This document shows, in pieces, positions 32,260-43,791 of a stretch of 53,373 nt of DNA. The position numbers and the translations under genes are program-made. The notes beneath the pieces are model-generated. The model had not been told where the DNA came from. It did no database searches and saw only the letters and a program-made list of their open reading frames with translations. Position 1 is the stretch's first letter; the number at the start of each line of letters is the position of its first letter. Source of the stretch: Spongospora subterranea f. sp. subterranea (lineage: Eukaryota; Endomyxa: Phytomyxea; Phytomyxea; Plasmodiophorida); contig JAUGWO010000182.1 in assembly GCA_049724395.1 (NCBI GenBank), positions 1 to 53,373 of the forward strand, given 5' to 3'.

Positions 32260-32712
32260 ATGTCGTCGGATGTCCATTCGATGAATCAGGCGATGGCGGC
32301 CCCGGTTGACAAGAAGGCGATCTCAGGGTCGGACTCGGCCGGTCCCGTGAAAACGGCAGAAACATGGCTGGTCGACCGTATTGGCCAATCGCCAACCACC
32401 GCGACCGGATGGTTTAGAGCCGGCGTCGGATTCTATAACAAACGGCATTTCGAATATTCCATCGATTGTTTCCAGAAAAGCGTCGCCCTTGATCCGTTGA
32501 ATGTACGGACGGTCACCGGTTAACGAATTAAGAATTGTTTCTGACACGGGACGATATAGTACAACGCGTTCCAGATCATGGCCCGGGCCTGTATCGCCGT
32601 TAATCGTCGCGATGACGCCATTGAAGCGCTGCGGCAATCGGTGAAACTGGACAACCCGTCCGATTGGCAATTACTGGTGGAGTTGACGACCAATCAAGAT
32701 GGCACAACCTAG
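32260..32712 (+). CDS. Small tetratricopeptide (TPR) protein
   Basis: Exons 32260-32502 and 32560-32712 are joined across a 57-nt intron (GTACGG...TAG) to give 131 aa. The middle has a TPR pair: TGWFRAGVGFYNKRHFEYSI with FQKSVALDPLN, then, after the splice, YNAFQIMARACIAVNRRDDA with IEALRQSVKLDNPSDW. The N-terminal 45 residues are polar and low in structure. Two TPRs suggest a small adaptor for protein-protein contacts; partner unknown. Reading through the intron gives an immediate stop, which supports splicing. Confidence 0.8.
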
Positions 32713-34524
32713 ATCTCTTAATAAATGCAGTATTTCAATTTGACTGCGAAACGTCGTATCTCGTTTGTGCCGAACTAGGTCACATGTTGCAAATCCGGTG
32801 AATGGACGGGCGAAGAACGCACCAGAAAAACGCCATGGACACCGACGCATGTGAAATAGCAGATGTCGATGAGAATAAGATGCAGACTACTAGACAAGAC
32901 GCGAGCGGATCAGAAGACCTCGCCAAACTGAACAAAACGCCACAACACATTCGCAATATCGCACATCGAAGTCTTTTCCTGGCGGGTGAAACACGACGCT
33001 CAATATATGATCAACCGAAAGCAACAGCGACCAAGATGTGACTGCTCATTACCCTAAACGTCGTCAAGATTGTCTTCTGCTGACGGATCTGTAGCCAGAG
33101 AGCCTGTCTAAGATCCCATCAGCGGTCAATGCTCATGTCCGATTCCTAAATCCTCCAGCGATCGGCCCATTTGTGCGACCTGATCCAACTGGGACTTCAT
33201 ATTCGTACTTGCGTTGGTATGCAGGATCAGGACGACCGATAACCAAACTTCTATTCGTAGTTCATTACATCCTCTGCAGTTCCAGCCTGTTTCCCTCGCT
33301 GACGCCACCAGGCTGGATCACCAGTATATCACGTCTGCCAGAACAGTGGTCTGAGAAAAAAAACGATTTATGGCTCAGTTGCTCGGATCGTTGACGACGA
33401 TATTGAAACTCTCTATGATCTACACAAGCGCATCAACGACCTGGTTTTGTTATCCCCGTGCGAGGGCGCTTCCGTCAACAACTCTGCCCGCAATTTGCCT
33501 TATCCGGTTTCGGTGATTGATCACGATTGCCATGGGACGCCATACTTGAAAGCCATCTGCGACTGTCCCGTGTCAGGATGAGGATTGGCTTCTGTCACAT
33601 CTCGAGGCGTCGTTTGCATTGCCTCACATCAAGCCAAAGACTTGGAGTTAATGCCCCCTTGGGGCAGTTTTTCAGTTATCAGATTTTTCAACAATTTCTG
33701 GGAATGAGGAGGAGTCTCCTGGAAGAGTTTCGCCAGTACATCGTATCAACACCTGATTCCGAACTCACATAATATATCGAACAGGGAATATGTTGATCTG
33801 ATCAAATATAGAGGATGAGCATGTGGATGATGCCGGGGACATCATCAACTCAGGATTGAACCATTTTGTTGAACTCTGGAGCCGGGGAGTATATTCCTCG
33901 TACTTGAATAAGAGTGTTTCCGCTGACAGGATTAAGGAATCTGATAACTGAACACGGGGCTTTGACTTGATCCGAACAAGTCGATAGTTCGCCTGACGAA
34001 AAACAATGGAAGTGACGCCCCGAGAAGCGACCAACGCAGCTGAAACGATCGCCTCTCGAACACAGGACAGTCTCAATTGCTCAGGATGGCTGTAAATCAT
34101 AGGGTTAATGGCGAGCGTAGAGATTCAACGCCGGACAGTGTTGATGGAGTAGAAAAACCGCCTTTTGCACGGGGACAGTACAACCAGGTCGTTAACGCTT
34201 GTATAGTTTGGTAGAGGGGAACAATATCACCATCACCGATTGGAGCAACTGAGAACTCAACCGTTTTCAGACCGCATAAACTGACAAGCCTGCTGCCGAT
34301 AGCGGGGGAACAAACCCGCGACGTTTTTGGAAAACAGCCAACGACGAAGGTTTTTTGTTTTGGCGGTTTGCACTAAATTGTAAGTGTTGAAGGATAGTGC
34401 AGCGGTGAATGTAATCAACTAACAATATAACTGGGCTGTGATTCTTCTATGTAATCTACACATACATCGCTGGCTATTGCAGAGAACCTCTACCAATCCA
34501 TTATGATATTGCACTGCGAATTTC
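32713..34524. other. Unassigned region with short frames only
   Basis: No gene is supported. Short open stretches (for example 33765-34100 minus and 33527-33772 plus) have no recognisable motif and are probably chance or decayed repeat sequence. Confidence 0.35.
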
Positions 34525-36022
34525 TTGGCACAATGGCGACCCCTCGAAGAATTTTTTGCGAGCGATTCCAGCGATGAAGAGTGGGATTGTCCACAAAACA
34601 CCGAGTGGAATTTCTTGAGTGCAGGCCAGCTTGGAGAGTTCAACATCACTAGTACAGGGATGGGCGAAGTGCTGCTTTCAACTGCAATTCCAGAAATCAA
34701 GGCACTTTGTCGCAATGCTCGACAATTGCTGTGCAGACAATCGAATAATGATGTCACCCTTAGCGATGTGGTGAATTATTTTCTTGAATCGATCATCGCT
34801 GCTGTATTTTCTGTTGTTTTGGAAGGAATACCTCACGGCGAGAAAGTGGTTGGCAGCGAAATCGTTCAATTCATCAAGATTTTAGTGTACGTTTCGTTGT
34901 ACCGGACGACTCCGACGAAGTTTTTTAAACGTCAATACGCTTTTCTGAATCCGATGGCTGCTGCATTGGATCAGGAAGCATTCAGGAAGGTTTTGAAAGC
35001 TTTGAACAAGAAGCGGTCCAGCTCGAATGGTGGTACGTGGGACGCCCCGTTTACTGTCGATCCTGTAGTTCGTTCAATGGAACAGTCGTTAACAGTGTGT
35101 AGCTGCAAAATGGCATACATCCGGGGCACGACAATTCTCTCGATAGACGACGACCAATATCGATTGACTTCTGTGCTCTCTGAAGAAATGGGATTCGCCC
35201 GAATCAACAATCCCAAGAAAGCCTTTGGAGTTGTTTCAACCAATGCGGTGTCGCTGGTTTCTTCTGTGGTTCTCGGTCTAAGACTAGCAGGAAAAGGAGA
35301 AGGATTCGGCGATATTGCTCAGATAATACTAATGTGGATGCAAAACGTTGGTCTGCCCAATCAGGTTATTGGAGGGTCCGAAACTGTTGCAATGGATCGC
35401 GGATACCTTCTTCCAGAACTTGTTGAATTTTTGTGTTATGCGTATGATTATGACTGCTACAATGTACGCCCTTGGTGACAGAGATCGGAAATCCACCTTC
35501 ACATTTTTCAAAATACGAGAAACAATATCCTGTCCGCCTTTTATAGTGATTCCACTGAGCAACTGCGAAAGGAACCATGTCATGGACAGGCTTCAGCGTT
35601 TGAGAACCCAGAAAACTGGTCAATATCCAGAGACCAAAAAAGGCAAATTGACAAATCGAAACCCGGTATCCGAAGTCTAAATCACAAGTGCTCTTTAAAC
35701 TTAATCGAAAGCCGACACATTCCGAAAGATATTTGTCAATGTCACAGCACATAAAGATCGCACCTTATTGGGCGCAATCGTCAATGCTCCAAGGACATCA
35801 TCAAGGGCAGTTCAGATGAAAGGCAAATCGCTAGAACAACGGCGATACCTTTATAGGGCTTCCGAGCGTGATCGGCAATTCAAATTACAGAGAAAATCAA
35901 ATTCAAATCAGAATTTTGTTTCTCGACAAATTGAAAAGATGATGGAGTTGAAATACTCCCAAAAACTAACGCGAACAAACAACAGGGATATTCGAATCGC
36001 TCAGGCAACTGCAAATTCCTGA
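34525..36022 (+). pseudogene. piggyBac-like transposase remnant
   Basis: A 317-codon frame (34525-35478) opens with an acidic N-terminus (FFASDSSDEEWDC). It contains TTILSIDDDQYRLTS, GFARINNPKKAFGVVSTNAV and AMDRGYLLPELVEFLCYAYD. The DDDQ.RL..., NNPKKAFG and DRGY blocks are what I know from piggyBac-related (DDE_Tnp_1_7-like) transposases of oomycetes and other protists. Further sequence continues in other frames, and a basic C-terminal piece lies at 35768-36022 (KSLEQRRYLYRASERDRQFK). The frame changes indicate a dead or intron-bearing copy. Terminal repeats were not identified. Confidence 0.5.
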
Positions 36023-36238
36023 TCGAGTGAAATAGGTCATTCGTCCTGAATCTACGATTGAGAAGAGACCCTCGTTAAGTCGGAAACGGACGACCTTACC
36101 CTTCAAACCACCGAGATAAAGGACGGGAACCGGCGCGGTGGCCGATGAGCCGACGGTGAAACCAGGTCCTGTACGATCCTGCGCAGTTTCGTCCTTCACG
36201 GAGCGCGGTTCGGCAATCACTAGACAGTATCGCCAACG

Positions 36239-37290
36239 TTGCCGTCAATGTTACATGGCCCACCTAGCGTTACACCCGCTGTTCTCGAACAGGACTCGCC
36301 GATCAGGACCTGCAATTCCGTGAGCGGATTAGCGGATCCAGATGTGTCACATATTGCGTTCAGTGATTTCGATCACGTCTATGAGATGGGTATTTGTTTC
36401 AGTTTATTTCACGCCGTTGGCGCCCCTTGATTCTAATTCAATCCACGCAAAGGCGAAGATACATTCCTGCTGATGTCGGTCCTGGACCAACACGTTCACT
36501 CAATCGTCGGCAATCGCCCAAAGATCTGTTTTGAGATCGGTGCGTCGCTGCCCTCAAACACTTGAACGGCTCAACGACTAACGCTAACACGAGCAGGATC
36601 GGGAACAGGGATTGTCTCGGCACATTTATCGAATCTGATCAAATATCATTCGGATCTGAATCCCGTCTTCTACGCAACAGATGTCAATTCGGCTGCTGCT
36701 CTGATCACGTCGAAAACGTTCCGGAGGCACGATCCGCACTTGGGTTTGTCAAATGGGTTTCCCAATTCTGATCGCCACCGCAGGAACAATGTCGTCGGGG
36801 AAGTGGTGTTGGGCGATCTCGTGGCGCCATTGGAAACAAGGGGAAGGCTGCGCGGAATGGTCGACGTGTTGCTGTTCAATCCTCCATATGTTCCATCCGA
36901 CGACGATGAGCTGAATAAGCGCGATCTGACCGCCGCTTGGGCTGGCGGTGCCAACGGAACGCATGTATCGTTGCTACGCTGATGGTCGCGTTGATTCGAC
37001 CCTGATATATATATATCTCTCGTTCAGGTTACCGATTTACTGCTCCCGAAAGTCGGCGATATCCTCTCTCAGAACGGCGTATTCTTTTTGGTTCTTATCG
37101 AGAAAAACTTCCCGGACGAGATCTGCGCTCGGATGATCCAGTACGGGTTTAAATCTGAGGTCGATCATTGCTGAAACGATCGAATTGATCAAGTTCTGAC
37201 ACATTGCTTTAGAGCGTGGCACAAAAACGTGTGGCTGGGGAAATTTTACGAATTGTCAGATTTTCTAGGGCGACACCAACATGCGTTTGA
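36239..37290 (+). CDS. HEMK2: HEMK2/N6AMT1-type eRF1 glutamine methyltransferase
   Basis: The six exons are 36239-36389, 36453-36539, 36597 to 36747 (or 36756), 36784-36964, 37028-37159 and 37213-37290. The total stays in frame (260 or 263 codons with stop). The product has VYEMGEDTFLLMSVLD (family PAEDT region), then motif I EIGSGTGIVSAHLSN split by intron 2, YATDVNS, the catalytic NPPY (VDVLLFNPPYVP), AAWAGGANG and the C-terminal AQKRVAGEILRIVRF. Family members partner with TRM112 and methylate the GGQ glutamine of eRF1. Intron 3 is only 36 or 27 nt, depending on the donor. The start ATG is the first in the exon 1 frame and is uncertain; a start nearer HIAFSDFDHVYE is possible in another exon. 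Confidence 0.88.
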
Positions 37291-37422
37291 TGTCTTTTTA
37301 TTAATTTATATCAACAATCAATACATTTATGTAAAACCTGGTCCATTTGATCGTCGTCGTCGATATTCCGATCGTGTAAACATGCTGTGCATCAGGTTCG
37401 GGAGCAGGAACTCGACGAGCAC

Positions 37423-38150
37423 TCAAGTATATGGATATTGCAGGGCGCGCTGACCAGCATTGCTCATCTGGCCCGATTGCGGTGGTAAATCCCGACGAAT
37501 CACCTCGGCCGTGGTGTCGCCGGACGGTCCATTGGCATCGGTCCTGCTTTGCTGGTTTAAATGGGTTCCCTCAATGGATACCCAAACTACTTGTAGCGGC
37601 CAGGTGGAATTGGGAAACTTAGGTGACTCGAAACCAAACAACCTCTTCATAAAGGTTTGGTTCGACCGGAATCTTTGTTTGGATTGATGTTTTTCTTCGT
37701 CGCAAAACCGGATCGTGATTCGCCGTCTTTTGAACCATCATCGTCTTCTTCCTTATCGCTATCGTCGACTTCGGCAACCTCAAACTCAACTCCATGAATG
37801 CTTGAGTCAGTTTCGACTTTGTTTTGTCAAGGAATCTTCTTTGTTCCATGCAAATGAGTTAGAGGTTGTTAAACACATCAGTGACGAATATTTCCACTCC
37901 GGATTCTATTTTTCAATTGGCCCAGACACGGACCCGTTGAAATCTTCACGTTGATCCGACCGCAATCTGGCCACTAATTCGTGTTGGCTACGGCTGGAGT
38001 ACTTGGAGAGTTTCGCTGTGGAGTCGAACCGAAAGGCGGGCTTGGTTGTACTGGGATGTGAAGTTGGTGACGGTCGAAGGCACCTGCCGGCAAAGGGACC
38101 AAAGCTTTCCACCCAAAGTTATTAAAAATCTATAGCTTGCGCCGTTCTGC
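37423..38150 (-). other. Possible spliced host gene, unrecognised
   Basis: Minus-strand coding-like pieces look like exons of one gene: STAKLSKYSSRSQHELVARL then RSDQREDFNGSVSGP (about 38030-37930), VEFEVAEVDDSDKEEDDDGS then KTKPL-like basic residues (about 37795-37650), and DANGPSGDTTAEVIRRDLPP to a stop at 37423. The acidic/basic composition suggests a nuclear protein. Splice sites were not settled and no family is recognised. Confidence 0.3.
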
Positions 38151-40366
38151 CGGCAGTGGCTTTGGACCGTCATCAACTTCAGATTAAATGAGATCAACTC
38201 CAGATGAAGAAGCAGATTGACACTCTGCCACACAATACAGCGCAATACAACTGCCGCTTGTTTTACAGGTTGTCGCCCTTCACTGACCTTGAGAGCAAAA
38301 ACCACGGTTTCTGCGTTCTTATCTCAGCAACGACATTGCTTATTTGCAATTTACAGAACCATGTTTTGGTCAACTGTTCCAGACTGCAGTATTGGAAGAG
38401 ATTCATAGGCAACTGGTTCCCGAACGTTTCTGCGTTCATATTTTGACGTTGTATTAGGACCCGAATGGCCTTAGCCAGAAGAAATACCGAACAATATATG
38501 AAACAAGTACAAGTACAAGAAACTGAGAACCCACATGACTGATGATGGACAACCTTCGAAAAAGCACAGGTTCTGAATAAATAAAATATGTGTGAGGAAA
38601 GTGGCGAACTGATGAGATTTTCGTAATGCGAAAAAGGGCAGGTCCAATCGAGGATAGAGCTAACGAGAGGATAACAATGGAACAAATGGATGATGAATAT
38701 GAGAGGTCGCAATATGAGAGGTCGCGTCTTTTAGAAAACTGCAGTGGAATTAGGCGATCGCATAAAACTGGATTTTGCAAAAAACCTGCACAGAAATGGG
38801 CAACGAGCTTATGCCGAGCAAAACACAAGGAGACGAGATAGGAAAAACGTGGCGGCGAAATTTCAAGATTGGAGAATTGCTAATCAAAGCAACCAGGCAG
38901 AGACATTCATGGCACAACATATCAAACTATAAAGACGATGTATTGTGTGTTCGGTCTGTATTGTCCATATCTACAATATGGTCTGTATGGTCGGTTCCTC
39001 TCGGCGCCACAGGGGCAAGGGCGCCCCAAACTCAAGCTCTTAAGTTTGCGATAAGTATTTTGCTAGTAGCTCAAGCAGACTTGACCGACACAGGTACGTT
39101 GTTTACACCCGAACCACCTACTCTTACAGGAATCACAAGGAACATTTCACAACTGTATTTGCGTCTATGACAACCAGGCTGTTGTTGAACCGATTATCGA
39201 CATACTCATCTCGATCTTTTGTCGTCTTCGTTTGTGTTCATACCTGTCATGTCAGATGTAGCAGCCTATTCTTTTCGCTGCTATCAGTATCCGATTCATC
39301 TCTTTGGGAATGTGTCCACAGTGCGATCTTCGAAACCGGTCTCTAGTATTGCACATCTCATAATTTACAATTGCCAACCAATTTCATTGCCGTACAGCAT
39401 TCATTGAAAATCCAGTTGTTTATAATAAAGCTTCATCACGAACTGATTTGCTAAAAAAACAGAAACAGATATGAAAAAAATTGGGTGTCAACGAGCAAAA
39501 CAACGCTCAATTACAAAAAGGACATGGCTCCATACCAACATGAGTTGATTATGCCATTCAGAAAAGAGAATTTTTGTTGAACGCGAGTTAGGTTTCAAAG
39601 GAGAGCAAACACATAGATTTTAGGGCGAACGTTGGAGCGGCTATGATATTTCGATCCAGACCAGCGACGAAAACAATCTCCAGGTCTCATTTTGCAGTCA
39701 TTTTGTAGAAGTCAGAACGTATCGGGCGACTGGGACCTGAGAAATGTCCAACACTTTGCGGGTCATGGGCTCATGGCTATTCGACAGGCTGTAGATCGCT
39801 CAAACAAGTATGTGCAGCAAGAAGGGGTAAATGCATTGATCGCGAAATGCACAACCAACTAGGATCACGAAGAATTTCGAGAGGGTTCATCACCTGGAGT
39901 CATTCCCACTATTCGTACGATTGTATCACAGATATATTCATGTTGTTTTCTCAGCACGATATTCAACCAAAAATGAATAAACAACTCGTAATCAGTTCCC
40001 TGAGGGTAATCTCAAAATAATCTGAGCGCATGAGTATGACTGATATAATCGTGTTTGTTGGCCTTGCACCATTTATACAGTTCGCCGCTGCTTTCTCGTA
40101 GTAAAGAGTGGGAATTGCAACCAGGTCTTGATGAACCCTCTCAGTCTTGAGTGTTTCGTATTCCTAGCTGGACCTGCATTTTACGATTTTGATGCATTGA
40201 CCTCTTCGTTTGCTGCAAATGCTTGTTTGAGCGATCTGCAGTCCACGAATGGCCATGGCCAACCGCCGGACTGCGCAACTACTGTCGACAGTCGCAGTCT
40301 TTTGGCTGTGTATCGCAATATCTGGCCCTGGACCAGTGCAGCTCCGGCTGAGGGTGGAGCCAGATC
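38151..40366. other. Long region without a supported gene
   Basis: Two overlapping plus-strand frames (38641-38932) encode a charged stretch (MDDEYERSQYERSRLLEN, ELGDRIKLDFAKNLHRNGQR) that may be an exon or a decayed element, but no motif is recognised. The rest holds only short frames. The right end is the 5' flank of the neurochondrin-like gene. Confidence 0.35.
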
Positions 40367-42321
40367 ATGGCGGAACCGTCTCTGGAACCGGTCCTGGACC
40401 TTTTGCGATCGGACCAGGACGAGCGGAAGCTTGCCGGCTTGCTGCTCTGCACCAAGGTTCTACGAACCGATCGCGAACCGGACCCTTCGACTTTGGAGGA
40501 TATATCCGATGCTATCGGCGTCGTGTTTCTGCGCCGTCTTATACGGACTCAGGAGAACGCGGCCCTGTATCGCGCGATTGCGATCGACGTTATGTCAGTT
40601 CTTGCTCTCAATGAAAACGTCGCCCAACGTTATGCACGCGAACGTCTATGTGAGGAAATAGCCTCCGTGATTGGCGGAGAAATGACGAAAGAAGTGTTCA
40701 CGATCTACACGTCGTGCTTGAACGCCGGCGACACATTCCCATTGAGCAGTCTGACGGATTTATGGCGCTCTGCAGACCACGACACTTTTTTTAAACCAGC
40801 GATCAACACGTGGATTCAACCGGCGTTATTTCGTTCGGTTCTGTTCCCGATCGACATGACCAGCTCCATCATTATGGCGCTGGCTACCGATCTTGACGAC
40901 CGCCCCGATCTGGAGCGGCTCGAAGCGCTGGAGGTTCTCGACAGTATTCTCAGTCGATTACGCGCCGGCTGGGAATCGGAACGCGAACTGGACTCCGAGC
41001 TGGTCATGAAAGCCGATCCCTGGGCAACGCAAATCCGCCATGGTCTTCGACATATCCTCTCCACACGCGCCGGCGATGTCGCCAAATACCACGCCCTGAG
41101 CGTTTCGCAACTGATGCTGGATCTGTTCGGATATCCCTGGGGATCAGCTGATCCCGAATTCCCCGCCTTGCTACTCACGAACGTCGCCGTCGAATCCCGA
41201 GTTCTTCTGGAATTCATCGTTGAACATGATTCGGAATCGGCCGTGGATACGCTGCGCGTTTGCTTCTCGCTTTTCGAGATGGCTGTCGCGTTTTTGGTCG
41301 AGGACGACGCCGCGTTTGAACCATGGAAACGCGATCCCGCTCTGCACTGGGCCGAACTTCGCTCGGACTCGATCATTGTCATCCAGGACCGGCTCACAGA
41401 CGTGATCCGTGCTGTGTTCGCTTTCCTTTCGGACCGAGAATCTCACCAAATCTACGATCATGTCCTTCTTTCCATCGCGATGCGGATCCTTGGGATTTTT
41501 TTTGCAGAAGGTAAACTTAATTCGAAATATAAAGTATGTATCAAAATTTCAGAATTTTTGTGGTCAACTGGATCGTTTGCGAAATTGTTATTTGCTTTTT
41601 ATATCGTGTTCAAAACTACACCAGTTTTTTTTTTAACGCGATCACAAATGTGTCCACGCTTTTTTGTTTATTATGATGTTTTCCAGATTCTGTCTCGTTT
41701 CGCTCCGAAATGGAAGCGATCTCCCCATACCTGGCGCGAGTCTGTGAACTGTCGCTCGAATGCTCCGACCCTTTCGCATACATCATTCCGTGCTGGATGC
41801 GACTGGCCGATGACGCCGACGGCGCTGAGCTCCTTCTGCAGTGCCGAGCCGAACAATCCGCATTGCGTCTGCTGGCGACGTTCGCCGAGGATGGGGACGA
41901 GACGCTGCAGTTGGTGACCCCGGATACATGCAGTTTCCTGCTCCTTCTGTTTTCTCAGGCGCCAATGCTTGCGATGGACGAGGATGTGGTACAGTCAGTG
42001 CCGATATTCTGCAACCTATTCCTGCGTCTTGTCGACAACGCTGATGACTCGGAGGTTTGTTTGCAATTGCTCGCGATCATCGCGTCCGTTTTATCGCATT
42101 CTGATGTCAAAGTCGATACTACGTTTCGGCCAATCGCAGCAGAGTTTATATCCAGCTTCGTGCCAGGGAGCGAATTCTCGGAAGCGTTCGAGATGGTCAA
42201 GAAGAAGTTCGGGAGTTTTGTATCTTTACAGCTCGCCGAGTCGACGACTACTGCTCACCCAGGGAATTTGCATGAAGTTACATTGGAACAACAATCCGTT
42301 CTGACCGAAAGGTCCTCATAA
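40367..42321 (+). CDS. NCDN: Neurochondrin-family protein
   Basis: Exons 40367-41510 and 41687-42321 are joined across a 176-nt intron (GTAAAC...CAG) and give 592 aa in frame. The N-terminus (EPVLDLLRSDQDERKLAGLL, CTKVLRTD, DAIGVVFLRRLI) matches the conserved opening of neurochondrins (LL.S..D..K.A.LLL.TK.......R..I..AIG..FL.RLL). The rest is an all-helical armadillo-like array. Neurochondrins are cytosolic scaffolds known from animals and plants; the role in a protist is unknown. Transcripts reading into the intron would end early. The intron is AT-rich and much longer than those of neighbouring genes. Confidence 0.8.
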
Positions 42322-43791
42322 ACTAGTTATTTATCGAGTCTCTCGTCAGTTTCGTCCAATGCGGCCTCCCAGGGTTCAACGGTACGTCAGCCGTCAAACA
42401 AATCCTAATTTGGGAATCACACAGCGTTGCGATAATTGGATTGATGATATACCACCATTTTTGTACTTGGTGTTTCGCCAGCTCCATGGCAGGAACAACA
42501 AATGCTGTCAACGATCTGGCCAAGATAAAACCCGCAGCAACCATCTTGTCTTGGTGCTTTGTAATTTCGGGGATTTGTACCGATTCGGTAGACAAACATT
42601 TGTTGGCGACGAAGAATTGACAGCCGACGATTTCGACGGATTTGCTCTCTGTTTTGCTAAATTGTCACCCACTTTTTATCAGACTCTAAGTAGTTAGTTT
42701 GTCTTGAACATGTTTGACCTTGGCGTTTTTGAAGTTGACATCGTTGGAACGGATATAGCACCACGTCATCTTGCGAAGATCATGATATACGTTTGAAAAT
42801 AATCGATGCTGATTTCGTTGTGCGTCCCCGCGGCGTACAATTCTAAACGGGTGTGTCGTTCTACACCATCTGATATTTCCTTCGATCCGATTACGACGCA
42901 AAAAATGCACCATCTGCGAAGCTTTACTGACTACCGTCATGACTGAGACTTTATTTGTTTTTGATTATTCACAGTACAGAATTGGTCTTGATCTCGGGAA
43001 GATTTCGAATGTTTTACCCGAAGGAATGGGATTAGTTGAGGAGCGATCATACTTGATATCAAAGCAACTACAACTCGAATTGATTTGCACTCTGAGAATA
43101 CCGTGCATTAACATCGAACATTTTCCGTTTAGATGTTGCACACATCGAACGCGCAAAACAAATCAATTTCGATTAACTTCCAATATATACAGTACCTTTC
43201 TCTTTGCAATATCGGTCCCTACTACTATCTTAATTTGAAACAAAGAAATCACCTTTAAATTAAGGTTGGAAACAAAACGAAGAGTAATCTGTTTCACATG
43301 ATCGACGATCAAGTTCAATGCGAAAACATCACTTTTAACCTCCTTAATAGGTCTGGTGGGCTGCATTGCCCTAGGCCCACCTCTTTCCAACTGACGCTGG
43401 GTCTGCGGGTAGATAATAGATATTCGAACTGATGCAGGCAGGACAAGATGATCTTCAACATATCCCCGCACGTCACCGCTTCCGTTCGAGACCAAACGGA
43501 CATGAGTAATCAAAGGCCGACAGACGCATGCGTAGTTGATCAACATTCTATAGCATAAATGAAATATCGATATATTAAACATTTGCCGATATTGTACTGC
43601 CATTGTAGCGTCAATCCAAATGGAAATCGCTAAAGCGTTCAGAAGATACCAGATACGTGTAACAATTAAGCGATTTCAAACACTTATCTGCCCAAAATTT
43701 GGAGCAAGCTGGACAAACTACTGAGCGTCAAACTGCCTTGGTAGATGCCAAACGGTCCGTTTCGGTAAACATTGATGTACAGAAAAGATAG
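42322..43791. other. Unassigned region, possible minus-strand exons
   Basis: A minus-strand stretch at 42595-42323 (VQIPEITKHQDKMVAAGFIL, AFVVPAMELAKHQVQKWWYI) looks coding. Another upstream (GVERHTRLELYAAGTHNEIS, about 42870-42800) could be an exon of the same gene. I could not connect them or name a family. From 42950 to 43791 nothing is supported. Confidence 0.3.

Noticed and set aside
40816-41397. 193-codon minus-strand frame opposite the neurochondrin gene
   Set aside because: Serine/arginine-rich antisense reading of the conserved plus-strand frame; no independent signal.
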